Shown in pieces: positions 8,914 through 17,199 of a DNA stretch of 64,000 bases (position 1 is the stretch's first letter; each line of letters begins with the position of its first letter). The position numbers were made by a program, and so were the translations under genes. The stretch is from contig NZ_PVSS01000012.1 of assembly GCF_003025005.1 (NCBI RefSeq), positions 1 through 64,000 of the forward strand, read 5' to 3'. Under the pieces are notes generated by a model, which was not told where the DNA came from, made no database searches, and was given only the letters and a program-made list of their open reading frames with translations. Origin of the DNA: Brumimicrobium mesophilum (GTDB lineage: Bacteria > Bacteroidota > Bacteroidia > Flavobacteriales_D > Crocinitomicaceae).

Positions 8914-9515
8914 TTTCTGGATCCTTTATGGCGTACTTTAATTTCATATTTTTTGAAATGGATTACAGATTTTCCAGTTTTTTAAAAACATCCAATTCTA
9001 ATTTACTACTTCACACATTAATTCTATTTCATAACCTTTTCAATTATTTATGTAACATTTTGAAGTATGATTACCAACATTCATAATAGTTCTTTTAATA
9101 GAATTAACCAGCGGAATTTCAGTCATTTGATTCCGTGTTATTATTTAGCGATAATCAAAAAGAGATTCCTCAGTCGTTTTACTCCATTCGGAATGACAAA
9201 TGTTATATATTATTGATTGGGAAAGTTGCTGAAGCTAAGCTTCATCAACTTTCCCCACCTAACCAACTAATCGATTGTCATTCCGAAAATACAGAGTATT
9301 GAGGAATCTCTTTTTGATTGAGATTAGTGGTTATTTAAGTGGAATCAATTTTGTAGTGCGTTTTCATTACAATTATTTTTATAAACATTACAAAAAGTGG
9401 TTGTTTACAAATTGGAAACAACCACTTGCAATCACGATAGATTAAAATTAAACCTATATCTAAATCCTCATATTCTCCAAATTCCCACTAAATTCGCCAC
9501 TACCAAAAACAAATT
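8914..9515. other. Intergenic region carrying a nested palindromic element
   Basis: No gene is visible in these 602 bases. The middle holds the 167-bp palindrome described separately; the flanks are AT-rich without recognisable signals. Confidence 0.7.
9153..9319. repeat. 167-bp nested inverted-repeat element
   Basis: Three nested pairs of inverted arms share one centre. The outer arms 9153-9172 and 9300-9319 are 20 bp and perfect. The middle arms 9189-9199 and 9275-9285 (CGGAATGACAA) are perfect. The inner arms 9219-9236 and 9238-9255 match at 17 of 18 positions. The words GTCATTCCGAA and GAGGAATCTC recur in many Bacteroidota genomes as part of dispersed palindromic repeats, so this is probably a REP- or MITE-like copy. 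It has no coding capacity. Confidence 0.8.
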
Positions 9516-10976
9516 TTGAAATCCTCCAACGAAAATAAAAGTTTTACTATTTGCCTTGATTGTCAGGGACGTGGAAAGAAACGCCAAAAACTCAGGAAAA
9601 AGGTGAAGCTTCGTTTCCAGAGAGAAGTTGAGGAATTTAAAAAGTCTAAAAGCGAAGATACTGCACCTATTCGACCAAAAGGACATTTATCTACTTGTAC
9701 CACATGTGATGGTTCTGGATTACTTCCTTCTGAAAATCCACCTCAGCCAGATAAAGTAAATTTACCTCATGTTGCTATTATCGGTGGTGGAATAGGTGGT
9801 GTGGCTTTGGCCGTTGCTTGTTTTCACCGCGGAATCCCATTTACCCTGTATGAACGAGATAGTAGTTTTGATGTCCGATCTCAAGGTTATGGATTAACTT
9901 TGCAGCAGGCCAGTAAAGCCATTGAAGGATTTGGAATTTTCTCATTGAAGAATACAGTAATTTCTACAAGACATGTCGTTCACACTCCAGATGGAAAAGT
10001 AATTGGTGAATGGGGCGTTAGAAAATGGATGGATTCGGAAGAAAAGAAAACTTCGAAACGAACAAATATGCATATTGCTAGGCAATCTTTGCGTTTGGCT
10101 TTGCTAGAACAATTGGGTGGAGAAAACAAAGTGGAATGGAATCATCAATTGGTAGATTTTCGAGAAGTCCAAAGTGGGGGAGTTGAGTTGGAATTCCTTG
10201 TGGAAGGTGAAATCAAAAAAGCCAAGGCTGACCTTTTAGTTGGAGCAGACGGAATTAGAAGTGCTGTTCGGAAAATTTTGATTGGTGATGAAATTACTCC
10301 TTTAAGATATCTTGATTGTATAGTTATTCTAGGAATTTGCCCTTTGTCTGCAATGGAGAATGTTGAAAGTCCTTTGTTAGATTCAGCAACGGTTTTTCAA
10401 ACCGCTAACGGAAATGAACGTATTTATATTATGCCTTTCGACTCGGAATCTATCATGTGGCAATTGAGTTTTCCAATATCAGAGGAAGAGGCGAAAACAT
10501 TAAGTGCAAAAGGAACAAAAGCGCTCAAAGAAGAAGCCATACGAAGAACTCCATGGCATGATCCAATTCCTGAGATTTTGGAAGCAACGGAAGAAACTCA
10601 AATTTCTGGTTACCCAGTTTATGACCGTGAATTACTTTCATCAGAATTCTTGGAAAAAGGAAAGCAAGTTACTTTAATTGGAGATGCTTCCCATCCTATG
10701 AGTCCATTTAAAGGTCAAGGAGCTAATCAAGCACTTTTGGATGCTTTGTCTTTGGCGCGAGGAATTGCAATTGGTTGTAGACCAATGTCTAACTGGCGAG
10801 GAAATGGAATTCGTGCAAGTGTTTTAACTGAATTCGAAGCTGAAATGTTAAATCGCAGCGCTAAAAAAGTGAAAGATTCAGCGGAAGCAGCACAGTTTTT
10901 ACATTCTGATGTGGTGCTTTATGAAGGTGATGAACCTAGGGGGAAGTGTTTGAAACGAGGTAAGGAAAGTTATTAA
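9516..10976 (+). CDS. FAD-dependent monooxygenase with N-terminal DnaJ-type zinc ribbon
   Basis: A 486-residue protein of two parts. Residues 10-68 hold two CxxCxGxG motifs, CLDCQGRG (C13, C16) and CTTCDGSG (C61, C64), separated by a Lys/Arg-rich linker; two such motifs make one zinc site in DnaJ. From about 85 on it is a PHBH-fold flavin monooxygenase: dinucleotide-binding IIGGGIGG (88-95), the LYERD end of strand 2, the GADGIR motif, and the GDASHPMSPFKGQGAN motif that binds FAD ribityl/phosphate, similar to TetX and salicylate-hydroxylase relatives. No ATG occurs before the first Cys pair; the in-frame TTG at 9516 is the best start, with a stop at 9489 upstream. Substrate unknown. The zinc ribbon is unusual for this enzyme class. 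Confidence 0.85.
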   Translation: MKSSNENKSFTICLDCQGRGKKRQKLRKKVKLRFQREVEEFKKSKSEDTAPIRPKGHLSTCTTCDGSGLLPSENPPQPDKVNLPHVAIIGGGIGGVALAVACFHRGIPFTLYERDSSFDVRSQGYGLTLQQASKAIEGFGIFSLKNTVISTRHVVHTPDGKVIGEWGVRKWMDSEEKKTSKRTNMHIARQSLRLALLEQLGGENKVEWNHQLVDFREVQSGGVELEFLVEGEIKKAKADLLVGADGIRSAVRKILIGDEITPLRYLDCIVILGICPLSAMENVESPLLDSATVFQTANGNERIYIMPFDSESIMWQLSFPISEEEAKTLSAKGTKALKEEAIRRTPWHDPIPEILEATEETQISGYPVYDRELLSSEFLEKGKQVTLIGDASHPMSPFKGQGANQALLDALSLARGIAIGCRPMSNWRGNGIRASVLTEFEAEMLNRSAKKVKDSAEAAQFLHSDVVLYEGDEPRGKCLKRGKESY

Positions 10977-11185
10977 TTAAGGATTTATTCTATTTTTTTA
11001 GTGTTTTGAAAATTCCTTAGAACGTGAGAAGTTTTAGGTATATTATTACTATCTATTTATCCAAAACTATTATGAAAGTAATATCAGTTATTTTAATTGC
11101 AATTTTATTCGTAATTTTAAAGAACACTATTTAGTGGGAATATTTCTAATCCACAGACACTATAAATATCTAAAAATCAAAGCTT

Positions 11186-13042
11186 ATGAAGTCTAATCAG
11201 TATTTTACGAGAATCAAAACTTTTTTATTCATTATTTTTATCGGAATAAGTTCATCATTTCAAGCAAACAATAGTATTCCAGTAGACTCCTATTTCAATC
11301 ACCTTTCTGAAGTGAATGAACAATGGAATAATCACTTAGAAATTGCTCCAAATGGGATGGTTTCATTTGATTCAGATAAAGATAGAATTCAGTTACACCT
11401 CAATTTGGTCATTAAACACTTGAAAGAAAATTCTCCCTCAGGTTTAAATTCTAATCAGCTTTCAAACAGATTGACTTTATTAAACAAGCTTCAAGATTAT
11501 GCTAACAAAAAAGTTTTTCCAATCAATAAATATCATTCGTTGAGAACACCTTATTTTGTGGATCATTTAGGGACGAATTGTGCCGTTGGACAACTGATTT
11601 ATTTTTCTGGAAATGAAGATTTGGTCGTGAAAATCAGTAATGAACATAACTATGACTATATAAAAGACATTCGCACAGAAGGAATTTTAGAATGGGCCAA
11701 TGAATTTGGTTTTACTTTGGCAGAATTGAAGTGGATTCAGCCAGGCTATCCACCAACACAAACAATGGATCAAGTTTTAGGTGGGACGAATGGTAGCGTA
11801 GAAAAGATTGTAATAAATAATTTAAATGGTGGCTTTTCGATAGCTGGGAATTTCACAGAATTAGATAATTCTGCTTGTTTAAACATTGGATATTACATTA
11901 ACGATCAGCTTTCTTGTTACGGGAACGGAATCGATGGGAAAATCAATGATATTCAACATAAAACAGATGGCATTTATGTTTTTGGAGAGTTTCCTCACGA
12001 TGGAGAAGTTTACCCTCTGGCTAAATATGATGGAGTAAATTGGGATTTCATTGGAATTCCAGGTAGAAATGGTGCCACCGCATCAGCAGCAAACTTTGGG
12101 GGGCAAGGCTATATCTATGAAGTTGCCATTGCACATAGTTCTATTCCTAACCACCAAGAAATATGGCATTATTTGAACAGTAATACTTGGGAAAGGCAAG
12201 CCAAAGTCAATGGAAATATTAATGATATTATTGCGAGTGGATATGGTCGCGTACATGTAGGAAATTTTGATTCGGTAATTGTTTATAATTCTAATGCAAC
12301 AATTGACACAACCTTTTCTGTAAACAATGTGGTTATTAGTAAAAATTATGAAGACGTTTGGTATGGAATAACTGGCGAGATAAGTGAGACTGTTAATACG
12401 GTTAAGGAGATTGGAGGAGCTTTGATTTTTGGAGGAACATGTCAGAGTTCTGCTTTTGGTAATGATGTCTGCATGAGCCGATATTTTAATTCAGTTTTAC
12501 AACCTCTGTACCTTAATGATCATCAGTACCTCCAGTATTCTGTCAATACCATTGCTTATAATGAGGGGAGTGAATTTGCTTTTGGAGGTGATTTTGAGGT
12601 GATGCAAGGTTTGACTTTTGGATATAATCTTGCTAAATACGACCTAATTGCTAATCAGGTAATTCCAATTGCAATGTTGGATCATCCCGTAAACAGTGTT
12701 GCTTATATGAATGACGACCTTTATGTTGGCGGAGATTTTGAAATTAACTTATACACCCAAAGCATTAATTATTTAGGAAAAATGTCTTCAACTGTCGGTT
12801 TAAATGAAAATATTGCCGAACTCAATCTCAACGTTTATCCAAATCCTTTCAATTCTATATTGAAATTAGAAGGTATTGAAGACGGAGCAAAATACTCAAT
12901 TCTACACACCGATGGACGTGTGGTGAAAAGCGGAATTATAGAGAATGAGAAAATAACTGATTTAGATTTCTTACCAAAAGGAAGTTATTTGTTACAATTA
13001 GAATCGGAGCAAGGGAAAGTGGTAAAGAAAATATTTAAGTAG
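11186..13042 (+). CDS. Secreted protein with T9SS sorting domain
   Basis: A 618-residue exported protein. It has a signal peptide (about 1-28), an N-terminal alpha-helical region (about 35-190) ending in a motif typical of this Bacteroidota family (TPYFVDHLGTNCAVGQLI, then WANEFGFTLAELKWIQPGYPP in part), a central beta-rich region with loose repeats of the type found in beta-propellers, and a C-terminal type A sorting domain of about 75 residues (begins LNVYPNPFNS, ends KVVKKIFK). The sorting domain would route it through the type IX secretion system to the cell surface or medium. Function unknown. The codon use is like its neighbours. Confidence 0.8.
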   Translation: MKSNQYFTRIKTFLFIIFIGISSSFQANNSIPVDSYFNHLSEVNEQWNNHLEIAPNGMVSFDSDKDRIQLHLNLVIKHLKENSPSGLNSNQLSNRLTLLNKLQDYANKKVFPINKYHSLRTPYFVDHLGTNCAVGQLIYFSGNEDLVVKISNEHNYDYIKDIRTEGILEWANEFGFTLAELKWIQPGYPPTQTMDQVLGGTNGSVEKIVINNLNGGFSIAGNFTELDNSACLNIGYYINDQLSCYGNGIDGKINDIQHKTDGIYVFGEFPHDGEVYPLAKYDGVNWDFIGIPGRNGATASAANFGGQGYIYEVAIAHSSIPNHQEIWHYLNSNTWERQAKVNGNINDIIASGYGRVHVGNFDSVIVYNSNATIDTTFSVNNVVISKNYEDVWYGITGEISETVNTVKEIGGALIFGGTCQSSAFGNDVCMSRYFNSVLQPLYLNDHQYLQYSVNTIAYNEGSEFAFGGDFEVMQGLTFGYNLAKYDLIANQVIPIAMLDHPVNSVAYMNDDLYVGGDFEINLYTQSINYLGKMSSTVGLNENIAELNLNVYPNPFNSILKLEGIEDGAKYSILHTDGRVVKSGIIENEKITDLDFLPKGSYLLQLESEQGKVVKKIFK

Positions 13043-13108
13043 AATTCCATATTTGTAAGGAGAACAGTTTCACTGTATTTCTATCTACTATAATAAATAT
13101 ATAAATAA

Positions 13109-13300
13109 ATGAACGAAGAAGGCTTAACAGTTAAGAAATCACTAAAAAAAGAGAGGACAACTCGAATTATGAACGCTGTTTTTATAGGTGCAATGATAGG
13201 AATAATAATCTTCAGCATTTTTAAAAGTACAATCGGAATTGTTTCATTAATACCGCTGTTCTTTATTTACAGAGGATTTAATAATTCTAATAATAAATAG
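13109..13300 (+). CDS. Small two-helix membrane protein
   Basis: A 63-residue protein with a charged N-terminus (KKSLKKERTTR) and two hydrophobic helices at about 22-39 and 42-55, ending in a polar tail. Similar short proteins occur in other Bacteroidota but have no assigned function. It follows the T9SS cargo gene by 66 bp on the same strand. I do not see enough to propose a role. Confidence 0.55.
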   Translation: MNEEGLTVKKSLKKERTTRIMNAVFIGAMIGIIIFSIFKSTIGIVSLIPLFFIYRGFNNSNNK

Positions 13301-13550
13301 AATCTACTCAAATGCGCTGCTATTTCAATTTCGCACGAACTTTAATGGTGAATTGAAAGGTAAGAGTTTGTAGTTCATACTAAAAGAATAATTATCATGT
13401 GATTGATGATTTTACAGAAGTTATCAAATTAATGATACTGCAAACGGTTTAATTTAAATTCTTTCATTCTTTAATCGTAAAACCGAAAACCTCACTCTAA
13501 AAATGACGAAAGTCATACAGATAAGTAGTGTTTAAATATGACTTTTATAC

Positions 13551-13558
13551 TATCTTTG
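13551..13558 (+). promoter_or_regulatory. -7 promoter element of the copper-locus small gene
   Basis: TATCTTTG matches TAnnTTTG exactly and lies eight bases before the ATG at 13567, which implies a very short leader and supports that ATG as the start. No exact TTG was found at the -33 position. Confidence 0.5.
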
Positions 13559-13566
13559 TTGCGAAA

Positions 13567-13935
13567 ATGAAGAAAATAATATCCATATCCCTTCTTTCTA
13601 TCATGTTGAGCTATGCCTTCAATCAGATTGGAATTTTTGCGGAATATGTTATGGATATTGAGCAATTCACAGAATTATATTGTGAAAACAAAGACAAACC
13701 CGACCTGAAATGTAACGGTAAATGTCACCTAGCTGATCAACTTGCAGATAACCAAGAGGAGAAAGAAAGTAAAGACATTCAAGTTTCACCAGAAATTCTT
13801 ATGTTCTTGGTTGAGTCAAAAATTGAAGCTGAAGAAGAGAAAAGTTTTCACATTGAAAAGAATATTTCTTATTTCTTCAACTCTGATTTAACAAACGGAA
13901 TTGGTTACGCCATTTTTCATCCACCCCGAGTATAA
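13567..13935 (+). CDS. Small exported Cys/His-motif protein
   Basis: A 122-residue protein starting at the ATG at 13567, where a signal-peptide-like segment begins (MKKIISISLLSIMLSYAF) and a -7 promoter element sits just upstream. The middle carries C39, C49, C53 and H54 in YCENKDKPDLKCNGKCHL, a motif I know from unassigned Bacteroidota proteins encoded beside metal-related TonB receptors. The Cys/His spacing suggests metal binding or a redox pair in the envelope. The C-terminus ends HPPRV. It opens a run of genes that point to copper handling. The function is an inference from motif and context only. Confidence 0.65.
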   Translation: MKKIISISLLSIMLSYAFNQIGIFAEYVMDIEQFTELYCENKDKPDLKCNGKCHLADQLADNQEEKESKDIQVSPEILMFLVESKIEAEEEKSFHIEKNISYFFNSDLTNGIGYAIFHPPRV

Positions 13936-14237
13936 TTTTGTATGGGGTCTTTGACGATTTAAGTCATTCATAGTAGACAAAAGTATTTTTTTCTTGATCA
14001 AGATAAAATGTTCAAGCATAGCCGGAGCTATTGTTAAAATTTTGACGTATAACGGAAAAAAATAGAACAAGTCAATTTGGATTAGTTATTCCTTCTTAGA
14101 CTCTTAGTGTCAAAATAGCAAGTAAAAGCTAGAGTTTACTACTTCTTGCTATACCTTATTTTTTATTAAAAAATTAGTCGTCTCAAAAAATTGAATAGAG
14201 AACGATTGAACACATACATTATTTTAAAATTAAAAAG
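13936..14237. other. Intergenic region with a hairpin
   Basis: No gene is visible. It separates the small Cys/His gene from the Met-rich lipoprotein gene and contains the stem-loop at 14115-14152. Confidence 0.6.
14115..14164 (+). terminator. Possible terminator or attenuator in the copper locus
   Basis: Arms ATAGCAAG (14115-14122) and CTTGCTAT (14145-14152) enclose a second short stem (AGTAAA with TTTACT), followed by a T run to about 14164. It lies between the small Cys/His gene and the lipoprotein gene. Confidence 0.45.
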
Positions 14238-15041
14238 ATGAAAAAGATATTTTTATTGTCGTTGATGAGTGCATTCTTATTTGTTGCATGTAAAAAAGAC
14301 AAAGATGAAACTGAGGAATCGAATCCGGGTGTGACAAACCCAAGCTCAGAATATAAGTTGATTGAAAAAGATACAACAGATAATGATTTAATTGTTGAAC
14401 TTTATGCAGAAAACGAAACGCTTGAAATGGGTTATACTCCTGTTTATGTGAAGGTGGAAAATTTGAATGGTGATCTTGTTGAAAATGCAATGGTTTCTTT
14501 TATGCCAATGATGGACATGGGAATGATGCAACATACAACACCTACCGTGCAACCAATTTACAATTCAACTTCTGGATACTATGAAGGAGTTATTGTTTTT
14601 GTAATGTCTTCTTCTCAAGGTGCTTGGGATATCGAAATAATGGTTGATGGAGAAGCTGCAACTATGGACTTAAATGTATTGGGTGCTCCAGCAGGGGAAA
14701 AGCACGTTGGTTCGTATGTAGGAACAAATGGAGATAGCTATTTTGTATCAATCGTTAAACCTTTGGATTGGTCAGTTGGAATGAACGATGTTTCATTTAT
14801 GGTGCACAAGAGAGAGTCAATGATGTCGTTTCCAGTAGTTGAGGGATTAACAATTGCAATGGATCCACAAATGACTTCAATGGGGCACGGTTCTCCTAAT
14901 AACATTTCTCCAGTAAGTGTTGGAGATGGTTTTTATGAAGGAGAAGTAAACTTTACTATGACAGGTGATTGGAGGTTAAATTTAGATTTAATCGATGCTG
15001 GTGATACAATTGTAAATGCAAATATTGATGTCCTATTTTAA
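14238..15041 (+). CDS. Met-rich lipoprotein with two YtkA/FixH-like domains
   Basis: A 267-residue lipoprotein (lipobox FVAC, C18). After an acidic spacer come two similar beta-sandwich regions (about 50-150 and 160-267), each reading as value-added statements of the YtkA/FixH type: a strand, a Met-rich loop (MPMMDMGMMQH near 93-103; MDPQMTSMGHG near 208-218), then a strand ending in a Gly-rich turn (GYYEG, GFYEG) and W-containing strand. Met/His loops of this sort bind Cu(I) in periplasmic copper proteins. It lies 70 bp upstream of the OprC-like receptor on the same strand, so it may hand copper to or from that receptor. Copper binding is inferred, not shown. Confidence 0.7.
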   Translation: MKKIFLLSLMSAFLFVACKKDKDETEESNPGVTNPSSEYKLIEKDTTDNDLIVELYAENETLEMGYTPVYVKVENLNGDLVENAMVSFMPMMDMGMMQHTTPTVQPIYNSTSGYYEGVIVFVMSSSQGAWDIEIMVDGEAATMDLNVLGAPAGEKHVGSYVGTNGDSYFVSIVKPLDWSVGMNDVSFMVHKRESMMSFPVVEGLTIAMDPQMTSMGHGSPNNISPVSVGDGFYEGEVNFTMTGDWRLNLDLIDAGDTIVNANIDVLF

Positions 15042-15067
15042 TTAGGTAATTAAATATAATTCACTTA

Positions 15068-15098
15068 AAGTCCCTGCAGTCATTGACCGTAGGGACTT
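15068..15098 (+). other. Stem-loop between lipoprotein and TonB receptor genes
   Basis: AAGTCCCT (15068-15075) pairs with AGGGACTT (15091-15098) and an inner GTC/GAC pair extends it. There is no T run, so it may be an RNA-processing or stability element that sets different levels for the two genes. Confidence 0.4.
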
Positions 15099-15111
15099 AA
15101 AAACATATAAG

Positions 15112-17115
15112 ATGAAAAATTTAATACTATTAGGTTTGTTTTTATTTGCTTTAGGATCAGTGTTTTCTCAAGAAGATACACTTAGAGCACCTCAAAATTT
15201 CACAGAAATAATTATTCAAGGACAAAGTAAAGAAAGTAAAGATAAAACCGCTGAGCAATTACAAGAATCAACGGATAAGTTGATGAGTACAATTCCTGCA
15301 GTTACATTAATTAAACGTGGAAATTTTGCATTGGAACCAACAATCCGAGGTTTAAATGCAGGTCAGATCACAACTACAATTGATGGAATGCAGATGTTTG
15401 GAGCTTGTACGGATCGAATGGATCCAATCAGTTCATATATTGAACCAACAAATTTAGAAAAAATTCAATTGAATACTTCTCCAAACGCTGAACAGACAGG
15501 AAGCACTGTAGGAGGAGGAATTAATTTCTCATTAATGAAAGCACAATTGAATGCTCCAAAAAAGATGAGCGGTAAATTGGGAGCAGGTTATCAGACCAAT
15601 GCCAATAATATTCAAACTTTAGGTACTTTTCAATACAGTACTAAACGTTGGGCATTGTTGGTGAATGGGATTTATAGAAAAGCTGATAACTACTTTGCTG
15701 CTGATAGACGTGAGATTTTATTTTCTCAATTCGAAAAATGGAATGCTGGTGCAAATTTAGTTGTCGCATTAGACGATCACAACAGAATTTCTTTGGATTA
15801 TATTCAAGATGAAGGATACGATATTGGTTATCCAGCATTAACAATGGATGTTGCGTTTGCAAAAGCATATATTTCTGCGTTTACACATACCTATAAAAAT
15901 AAATCTAGAAAATTGAGAAGTATAGAATCTAAATTCTACTTCAATTATATTGACCACGCGATGGATGACACGAAACGCCCAGCTGAAATGGTGCCAATGC
16001 ACATGGATATGCCGGGAACTTCCCGAACTTTTGGGATGTATAGCAAAGCGAAATATGTTGTGAATCCAAATCACATGTTAAATTTCCAAATCAATGCTTT
16101 TCAGAACGATTTACATGCTGAAATGACAATGTACCCAGATACTGGATCAGAGATGTATATGTTAACCATTCCAGATGGGCAGCGCAGAACATACGGCTTA
16201 ACCGTGTCTGATGCCTGGTTAATAAATTACAAGTTGAAAGCTACGTTTGGAGGAAGAATAGAGATGAATCAATCAGATATTACAACAGAATTTGGAAGAC
16301 AAACTTTGACCAGTTTTTATGTTGGTGAAGCTGCTCAATCAAGATTCTCAGGGAATGTTTTTGCTCAAATGAATTACAAACTTTCTAAAAAGGTGTGGTT
16401 TTATGGTGGTTTAAATTATGCGCAAAGACCTCCTTCTCTGCAAGAAGTATATGGTTTCTATTTATTTAACCGTTTAGATAATCATGATTATTTGGGAAAT
16501 CCAGATATAGAAAATGAATCTTCGATAAGTGGAAACCTAGGAGCTAATTTGAAGTATGAAAAGTTTGCAATTTCTATGGAAGTTTTTGCAAATTCATTCT
16601 CAAATTATATCATTGGAATAGTTCTTCCGGAATACAGCAACATGACAATAGGAGCGGATGGAGTAAAACAATTTGACAACATCGAAAGTGCGTTGCTTGT
16701 TGGTGGAGAATTGACTTTAAAATGGGATCCAATTGAAGTTCTAACTGTTCAATCAGTGAATAGTTATACTTATGGAACTGATGAGGTGGGTGGTTATTTA
16801 CCTTACATTCCACCATTCAAATCTGTAAATTTCATAAAATATCATTACAAAGGTTGGGGATTGAGACTTGAATATGTTGGAGCGTTGGCTCAAAATAATG
16901 TGAGTACCGCAAGATATGGTGAGGGAACAACTCCTGCGTTTAATCTTTTAAATGTAGCTGTACAAAAACGTTTCGATTTGAAAAATGATAAATCTCTTCA
17001 TGCTGAGTTTGGTATAGATAATATTTTCGATACACCTTATTACGAGCATTTAGACGTTTTGAAAATTCAACGACAAGGATTGAACTTTGTGTTTCGCACA
17101 ACATTTGTATTTTAA
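15112..17115 (+). CDS. OprC-like TonB-dependent copper receptor
   Basis: A 667-residue outer-membrane receptor with signal peptide (about 1-19), a plug domain (about 28-150, including TIRGLNAGQITTTIDG) and a 22-strand barrel ending in F (TTFVF). The plug carries C99 and M103 in GACTDRMDP, the CxxxM half of the Cu(I) site of Pseudomonas OprC, and a barrel loop carries a His/Met cluster (PMHMDM, 295-300) that could supply the other half. OprC family members import copper and are called NosA in denitrifiers. The Met-rich lipoprotein upstream and Cu/Zn superoxide dismutase downstream support copper as substrate. The exact HxM spacing of OprC is not reproduced, so the coordination may differ. Confidence 0.82.
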   Translation: MKNLILLGLFLFALGSVFSQEDTLRAPQNFTEIIIQGQSKESKDKTAEQLQESTDKLMSTIPAVTLIKRGNFALEPTIRGLNAGQITTTIDGMQMFGACTDRMDPISSYIEPTNLEKIQLNTSPNAEQTGSTVGGGINFSLMKAQLNAPKKMSGKLGAGYQTNANNIQTLGTFQYSTKRWALLVNGIYRKADNYFAADRREILFSQFEKWNAGANLVVALDDHNRISLDYIQDEGYDIGYPALTMDVAFAKAYISAFTHTYKNKSRKLRSIESKFYFNYIDHAMDDTKRPAEMVPMHMDMPGTSRTFGMYSKAKYVVNPNHMLNFQINAFQNDLHAEMTMYPDTGSEMYMLTIPDGQRRTYGLTVSDAWLINYKLKATFGGRIEMNQSDITTEFGRQTLTSFYVGEAAQSRFSGNVFAQMNYKLSKKVWFYGGLNYAQRPPSLQEVYGFYLFNRLDNHDYLGNPDIENESSISGNLGANLKYEKFAISMEVFANSFSNYIIGIVLPEYSNMTIGADGVKQFDNIESALLVGGELTLKWDPIEVLTVQSVNSYTYGTDEVGGYLPYIPPFKSVNFIKYHYKGWGLRLEYVGALAQNNVSTARYGEGTTPAFNLLNVAVQKRFDLKNDKSLHAEFGIDNIFDTPYYEHLDVLKIQRQGLNFVFRTTFVF

Positions 17116-17142
17116 AGAAAAAATCTAACCCATATAAATCAA

Positions 17143-17174
17143 AAACAGCCCAAAAGATATCTTTTGGGCTGTTT
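17143..17174. terminator. Bidirectional terminator between receptor and sodC
   Basis: A perfect 16-bp palindrome (17143-17158 with 17159-17174, centre GATATC) with A and T runs on either side. It sits between convergent genes and can end both transcripts. Confidence 0.88.
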
Positions 17175-17199
17175 AATCTTGAAGTCTAACCTCTATGAC

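Noticed and set aside
9516-10976. TetX-type tetracycline resistance
   Set aside because: The FAD motifs are shared by the whole monooxygenase class; the N-terminal ribbon and overall sequence do not single out TetX.
11072-11134. 20-codon hydrophobic reading frame before the T9SS protein
   Set aside because: Too short and without conservation evidence; it could be a chance ORF in an AT-rich gap.
13888-14070. 60-codon minus-strand reading frame in the copper locus
   Set aside because: It overlaps the end of the small Cys/His gene on the opposite strand and shows no recognisable features.
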